Part shown: positions 8,178 through 12,047 of the stretch, piece by piece
How positions within the stretch are numbered: position 1 is the stretch's first letter
Layout of the letters: each line of letters begins with the position of its first letter
Source of the DNA: Chloroflexota bacterium
GTDB lineage: Bacteria; Chloroflexota; Anaerolineae; Anaerolineales; UBA4823
Length of the DNA stretch: 12,047 bases
Reading direction: 5' to 3'
Assembly (NCBI GenBank): GCA_012798185.1
Contig: JAAZNS010000506.1
Location: 1 to 12,047 of the forward strand
Translations under genes and position numbers: made by a program
The notes under the pieces: model-generated
Told to the model about the DNA's origin: nothing
The model's database searches: none
The model's input: the letters and a program-made list of their open reading frames with translations, nothing else

Positions 8178-8285
8178 AATATTGAACCGCAAAATTGGGA
8201 TGATTTGTAATTGCTCAGCCACTTTGGTGATTTTCCGAATTATCCCGTCAATTCGGAGCTTTTCCATCGAAGTCTGAACAATGAC

Positions 8286-8342
8286 GATTTTTCAATATTG
8301 TACACGATATTATCAGGGGGTGTTATTTAATATTCAAAAATC
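8286..8342. repeat. Imperfect 14-bp inverted repeat in the divergent glgA/GH57 control region
   Basis: Arms GATTTTTCAATATT (8286-8299) and AATATTCAAAAATC (8329-8342) are reverse complements with 13 of 14 matches, spaced 43 bp from start to start, about four helical turns. The right arm covers the -35 of the glgA promoter and the left arm falls just downstream of its predicted start site. A further copy of the left-arm core (AATATTGAA) is at 8178-8186, directly in front of the glgA ATG. This is a plausible operator pair; the A/T-rich setting raises the chance of coincidence. Confidence 0.5.
8309..8337 (-). promoter_or_regulatory. Sigma70-like promoter for glgA
   Basis: Read on the - strand: -35 TTGAAT (8337-8332; 4 of 6 consensus matches), a 17-bp spacer, and -10 GATAAT (8314-8309; 5 of 6). 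Transcription would begin near 8302, giving a leader of about 125 nt to the ATG at 8177, or about 35 nt if the 8267 ATG is used. Both positions and spacing are close to ideal, in the correct place for glgA. Confidence 0.5.
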
Positions 8343-8359
8343 AATAATTAAGGTAAAAT
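8333..8359 (+). promoter_or_regulatory. Possible promoter for the GH57 gene
   Basis: A -10-like TAAAAT (8354-8359; 5 of 6 matches) lies 20 bp before the preferred ATG. The best -35 match, TTCAAA (8333-8338), is only 15 bp away, shorter than ideal. If used, the leader would be about 14 nt. This -35 would overlap the glgA -35 on the other strand and the right arm of the inverted repeat, so one regulator could act on both directions. Confidence 0.27.
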
Positions 8360-8379
8360 CTTTTGGAATTGGGATAGAG

Positions 8380-9786
8380 ATGACATTACGACATTATTGC
8401 GTCCACGCACATTTTTACCAACCTCCTCGTGAAGATCCTTATACAGGGGTAATCCCTGACGAAGCTGGTGCCTTTCCCTATCTCAATTGGAATGAACGAA
8501 TTCACGCTGAGTGTTATGCTCCCAATACGCAATTAAGAAATTTCGAAAGGATCAGTTTCAATATTGGTCCTACGCTTTGCGAGTGGATGGAAGACTTCCA
8601 TCAAGATACATTGCAGCTGATCATCAATCAAGATCGAGTGAATATTGAAAAATTTGGTGTAGGCAATGCCATTGCTCAGCCATATAACCATACAATTTTA
8701 CCTCTTGCAACCGATCGAGATAAAGCTACTCAAATTGCGTGGGGGATTGCTGATTTTGAGTTTCGTTTTGGCAGAAAACCACAAGGAATGTGGCTTCCCG
8801 AAACAGCGGTTGATATAGCCACATTATCAGTTCTATGCGATTACGGGATTGAATTTACCATATTAGCGCCTTGGCAGGCGGATGATGATAATTTGGACCC
8901 TACTGAACCATACTGGGTGATATTACCTGGCGGGCGAAGTATTATTGTATTTTTTTATCATGCTGAATTGAGCGGAAATGTAAGTTTCAATCCGTCGCTT
9001 ACGGTAAATGCTGATGATTTCGTAATGCAGCAAATTATCCAACAATTTCGTTCAGATAAATTACACCGGAAAGAATCTCAAATAATTATGCTGGCTTCTG
9101 ATGGAGAATTGTATGGGCATCACCAGCCAGATCGTCAGCATTTTCTTGCTCATCTTGTTAATGGTGCGGGTGAAAATGCAGGGTTAACCCTTACCTTTCC
9201 GGCTTTATGGTTAAAAGAACATCCTCCCAAAAAGATCATAAGGATTCGTTCTAATACTTCTTGGAGCTGTCATCATGGTGTGGGAAGGTGGCTGGGAACC
9301 TGTGCGTGTAATCCAAATTCTGAATGGAAGACTACCCTCTATCGTGTTTTTAACCGGCTTACCCATTCTCTTGATAATGTGTATTTAAACACGGTATCGC
9401 CTTATATCCCCAATGTATGGCAATTACGCAATAATTATATTCATGTTCTTTTAGGACAACAACCAGTAGAGGAATTGATTACCGGGCTGGCAAACAAAAC
9501 ACTTTCAGATGATGTTATCGATCAGATCGGTATATTGCTGCTTGCGCAATATGAACGTCAACGTATGTTTGCATCATGTGGCTGGTTTTTCGAAGATTTC
9601 GACCGCATCGAGCCCAGGAATAATGTCGCCCACGCAGCGCAGGCGGTTTGGTTAACCCGCCAGGCAACCGGTATAGATTTACAGAACTTATGCCTAACCG
9701 AATTGAAAAAAGTGGTCAGCCAGCGAACCGGGTTAACTGCCGAACAGGTTTTTCAGAGGCATTTCGAGCGAGTCGAGAGCGGGTAG
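8380..9786 (+). CDS. GH57 family glucan-active protein with DUF3536-like C-terminal part
   Basis: Predicted cytosolic GH57 enzyme, a family of retaining alpha-glucan hydrolases and transferases with a (beta/alpha)7 barrel; 468 residues from this start. Motif 1 is HAHFYQPPRE (9-18), then WNERIHAECYAPN (37-49) and GPTLCEW. MWLPETAVD (137-145) carries the expected nucleophile Glu141, and ASDGELYGHH (239-248) the expected acid/base Asp241. Near the end, SCGWFFEDFDRIEP (399-412) matches the pattern of the DUF3536 region found in this GH57 subgroup; members I recall are near 800 residues, so this one seems compact. The frame is open 33 codons further upstream to an ATG at 8281, but conserved sequence begins right after the ATG at 8380 and the extension overlaps the divergent promoter. 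Substrate unknown; a glucan hydrolase, or possibly a branching-type activity, fits its place next to glgA. Confidence 0.9.
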   Translation: MTLRHYCVHAHFYQPPREDPYTGVIPDEAGAFPYLNWNERIHAECYAPNTQLRNFERISFNIGPTLCEWMEDFHQDTLQLIINQDRVNIEKFGVGNAIAQPYNHTILPLATDRDKATQIAWGIADFEFRFGRKPQGMWLPETAVDIATLSVLCDYGIEFTILAPWQADDDNLDPTEPYWVILPGGRSIIVFFYHAELSGNVSFNPSLTVNADDFVMQQIIQQFRSDKLHRKESQIIMLASDGELYGHHQPDRQHFLAHLVNGAGENAGLTLTFPALWLKEHPPKKIIRIRSNTSWSCHHGVGRWLGTCACNPNSEWKTTLYRVFNRLTHSLDNVYLNTVSPYIPNVWQLRNNYIHVLLGQQPVEELITGLANKTLSDDVIDQIGILLLAQYERQRMFASCGWFFEDFDRIEPRNNVAHAAQAVWLTRQATGIDLQNLCLTELKKVVSQRTGLTAEQVFQRHFERVESG

Positions 9787-9814
9787 GCTGTTGGGTTCTT
9801 TCCGAGCTGATTTT

Positions 9815-12046
9815 CTATTTACCTTGTAATTGGTTGATAAGTTTTTCAACTTCATACTCAGAGAGAATTTCTGCATCTAGAATCTGCCGAATAGCGTTAT
9901 AGGTATTCGTTAACTCTTTTTGTAATCTGGTTTTAGCAGTCGTTTTTTCCTGAAGCTCGATAATGGCAGTTATAAAGAACCACCATAGTAGCTCTTCAAA
10001 ACATTCTTTATTGAACCATAATTTTCCCTGGTAATGGTTGATTGCGGCAAAATTTTGCAATTCGGGATCATTCAACCATGACTGTAATATTTGATTTAGC
10101 GGTGTGTGGGTTGACAAATATCTCTCCCGCCAGGATTGATAGCGAATCATTAACCGTATCAGGCTGATCGCCTGGTTAATTTCATCATCTTGAACACCAA
10201 ATTCCTTGAAGGCACCGGAAATAATTTTCCAGAGTCTCCATTCGTCCAACAGACTAATACTATACTCTTCATAGTATTCTGGCTGAATAATCTTGCCTAA
10301 ATCTTTTATTACTGCCCAGCAGATTAAAACACACCACACCTTGGAATCCCCGTTGGTTAAAGGGAATTGATTAAACTCTCTTGTGTCTAATCCATTTTGA
10401 AGATATCGATTTAGTTTAATAGTTGTTTTAACTCCCCCTTCTTTCATTTGCGAATCGAATATTGGCAGTTGGAGGATATTGAATATTCTTTGGCGAATAT
10501 CCCTGGCGAACATCTGCGGGTTTGAACTGTCTCCCAATTTCTGCAGGACTTCAGTTAAGAATACTTTGGTTTTCTCTTCAATTTCATCGAGAACGGAGTT
10601 TATATTTTTCTCTTCAACTATTACGTCTGATTTTGAACTAGGAATTTGCCGGTGGTCGATTAGCCAACGAATTTGACCCGCGTTGATCAGATCACGGAAA
10701 GGCAGCAGTATGTGGCGCAGCAGCATTTCCTGTAATGCTTCATCCATGCTTGGAATCCCTTTTCCGTTTAATTCCTTTTCCAGGTTGGCATATGGATGCT
10801 CTTCGGTATCCGTAACGATGCGGAAATCTAGGAATACATGAGATTTATAGGCATCCAGCTCGATATATAAGCCGTTTTTATGGAGCTCCTGACAATTACG
10901 AATGTATTCCAATCCACTGGTATGATCGCGAAAAATAACAAATTGGCGATGGTCATCCGGTAGATTTAATCCATTCCCTAAATTAGTTTGCACCAGGGAG
11001 CGTGTTTCACCAACTTTAAGCGGGAAAGAGACAGACGAGCGGATCCATCCCCGGGCGGAGGCGTATTTATTGTGATAAATTACCAGGGCTCGATCATCGC
11101 CCATTCGGTTAGAATAGGCAAATACATCTTCATTGACATATCCTTGTGGAGAATAGAAATCGTACAGATAAAAATTATCAACATTGGCAAATAGCCGTCT
11201 GCGGTGCATTAGCGGAAAAATTTCCCGTTCATGACGGTCGATTAATGAATCATCCGGGGATTCATTCCAATAGGCACGCTGGTATTCCATGCCGTATTTT
11301 TCGGTGAAGCCTTCCACCTGTCCGTGCCCGAACATAGGTAAACCGGGCATGGTAACCATCATGGTGCACACGCCAAAGTATTTATCACCTTTTCCGAATT
11401 GATCGACAGCCGTCCGTTCATCGGGATTGTTCATAAAGTTGACATAGCGTTTTAAAATTTCTGGATCGAACTCGATGGTATTTTTTATTACCTGGCGATA
11501 TTCCTGGTTTTTTTCATCGCGCAGCATGTTCATAAAGGCGCTGTTGTAAACGCGATGCATTCCTAATGTACGGACGAAATAACCTTCCATAAGCCAAAAC
11601 GCTTCTGCCAGCAGGAGTGTATCGGGAATTTCCTGGTTGATGCGGTCTACCACTTCCCTCCAGAATTCGATGGGAAAATTTACGTTAAATTGCTCCTTAG
11701 TCATGCCAAGTCCAGCACGGGAGGGGATGTCGCCACCAGAGCCCGGTTCTGGATACCAAAGTCGCTGGAAATGCTTTTTTGTCAGGGTCATGGCAGCGTC
11801 GAAACGGATGACCGGGAAACGTTTTGCGATTTGAAGGATGGTTTGAATGACTGCCTCACGTACTTTAGGATTTAGAAAATTAAGCTGAGCCGTATCGTTC
11901 CAGGGCATTGAGGTACCATCATTGCCGTGATATATATATCGGGTGTCGCCTGTCCAGCGGTCGACGCGTTTGAAAACCACTGCTGCATCGCTGTTATCGT
12001 AATAATGATCTTCGATTTGAATACTTACCCTGTCATCCCAGCTAAG
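9815..12046 (-). CDS. Large GH13 alpha-amylase-family protein, C-terminal 743 residues
   Basis: Open to the right edge, so the N-terminus, including conserved region I of the barrel, lies outside; 743 residues are visible. By in-window numbering the catalytic residues are Asp83 in VIRFDAAMT (nucleophile, region II), Glu148 in LLLAEAFW (acid/base, region III) and Asp209 in FMNNPDERTA (region IV, where most GH13 enzymes have NHD). PMFGHGQVEGFTEKYGMEY follows at about 237-255, a stretch I associate with a subgroup of large bacterial GH13 proteins. A beta-rich region (about 290-415), the usual place of domain C, is followed by some 330 residues of predicted helical sequence rich in Leu, Glu and Lys that I cannot assign. 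No signal peptide can be judged. It likely degrades or remodels alpha-glucan. It is convergent with the GH57 gene, with only 28 bp between the stops and no clear terminator. Confidence 0.88.
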   Translation of the reverse strand, partial: LSWDDRVSIQIEDHYYDNSDAAVVFKRVDRWTGDTRYIYHGNDGTSMPWNDTAQLNFLNPKVREAVIQTILQIAKRFPVIRFDAAMTLTKKHFQRLWYPEPGSGGDIPSRAGLGMTKEQFNVNFPIEFWREVVDRINQEIPDTLLLAEAFWLMEGYFVRTLGMHRVYNSAFMNMLRDEKNQEYRQVIKNTIEFDPEILKRYVNFMNNPDERTAVDQFGKGDKYFGVCTMMVTMPGLPMFGHGQVEGFTEKYGMEYQRAYWNESPDDSLIDRHEREIFPLMHRRRLFANVDNFYLYDFYSPQGYVNEDVFAYSNRMGDDRALVIYHNKYASARGWIRSSVSFPLKVGETRSLVQTNLGNGLNLPDDHRQFVIFRDHTSGLEYIRNCQELHKNGLYIELDAYKSHVFLDFRIVTDTEEHPYANLEKELNGKGIPSMDEALQEMLLRHILLPFRDLINAGQIRWLIDHRQIPSSKSDVIVEEKNINSVLDEIEEKTKVFLTEVLQKLGDSSNPQMFARDIRQRIFNILQLPIFDSQMKEGGVKTTIKLNRYLQNGLDTREFNQFPLTNGDSKVWCVLICWAVIKDLGKIIQPEYYEEYSISLLDEWRLWKIISGAFKEFGVQDDEINQAISLIRLMIRYQSWRERYLSTHTPLNQILQSWLNDPELQNFAAINHYQGKLWFNKECFEELLWWFFITAIIELQEKTTAKTRLQKELTNTYNAIRQILDAEILSEYEVEKLINQLQGK

Positions 12047-12047
12047 A

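Noticed and set aside
8178..8267. Longer glgA starting at 8267 (30 extra residues)
   Set aside because: GlgA similarity begins only after the ATG at 8177 and the extension has no recognisable sequence. Kept as an alternative because neither start has a clear Shine-Dalgarno and the promoter lies upstream of both.
8281..8379. Longer GH57 protein starting at 8281
   Set aside because: The extra 33 residues do not match the family, have no ribosome binding site, and overlap the predicted glgA promoter and inverted repeat.
9787..9814. Bidirectional terminator between the convergent GH57 and GH13 genes
   Set aside because: No inverted repeat with a T-run is visible in the 28-bp gap or its borders.
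1..12047. Defence system, mobile element, CRISPR array or RNA gene
   Set aside because: All sizeable frames are accounted for by metabolic or membrane proteins; I saw no transposase, integrase, nuclease-effector motif, regularly spaced direct repeats, or tRNA-like clover-leaf.

Overview
The window is a glycogen / alpha-glucan storage locus from a bacterium that is most likely a member of the Chloroflexota (Anaerolineae-like). That assignment is an inference. It rests on the type of GlgC, on the company of a GH57/DUF3536 protein and a GH13 protein with an NNPDE motif, on tightly packed genes with variable Shine-Dalgarno signals, and on middling G+C. No rRNA or marker gene confirms it.

Layout, left to right. 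(1) Bases 2-973, + strand: the 3' part of argH (argininosuccinate lyase), cut by the window edge; it faces the rest and belongs to arginine biosynthesis. (2) Bases 1083-6392, - strand, read right to left: a compact gene string made of a SRPBCC-PDZ-DinB fusion protein, glgC (ADP-glucose pyrophosphorylase), malQ (4-alpha-glucanotransferase) and a polytopic GT-C-like membrane protein. Spacings are 9 bp, an 11-bp overlap and 35 bp, so they are probably co-transcribed. (3) Bases 6393-6692: a 300-bp gap with no confident gene. (4) Bases 6693-8177, - strand: glgA (glycogen synthase). (5) Bases 8178-8379: a divergent promoter region with a good sigma70-like promoter for glgA and an imperfect 14-bp inverted repeat overlapping it. 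(6) Bases 8380-9786, + strand: a compact GH57 protein with a DUF3536-like C-terminal part. (7) Bases 9815 to the right edge, - strand: the C-terminal 743 residues of a large GH13 alpha-amylase-family protein with a long uncharacterised helical tail.

How the genes fit together: GlgC makes ADP-glucose from glucose-1-phosphate and ATP; GlgA adds its glucose to a growing alpha-1,4-glucan; MalQ moves maltooligosaccharide segments between chains; the GH57 and GH13 proteins probably hydrolyse or remodel alpha-glucan. No classical GlgB branching enzyme and no glycogen phosphorylase are seen here, so the GH57 or GH13 protein may cover part of that work, or those genes lie elsewhere. The fusion protein directly ahead of glgC is the least expected member of the locus. 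I see no tRNA, rRNA, CRISPR array, insertion sequence or phage gene. The core enzymes are recognisable families; the more novel candidates are the three-domain fusion, the divergent control region, and the large GH13 protein's tail.
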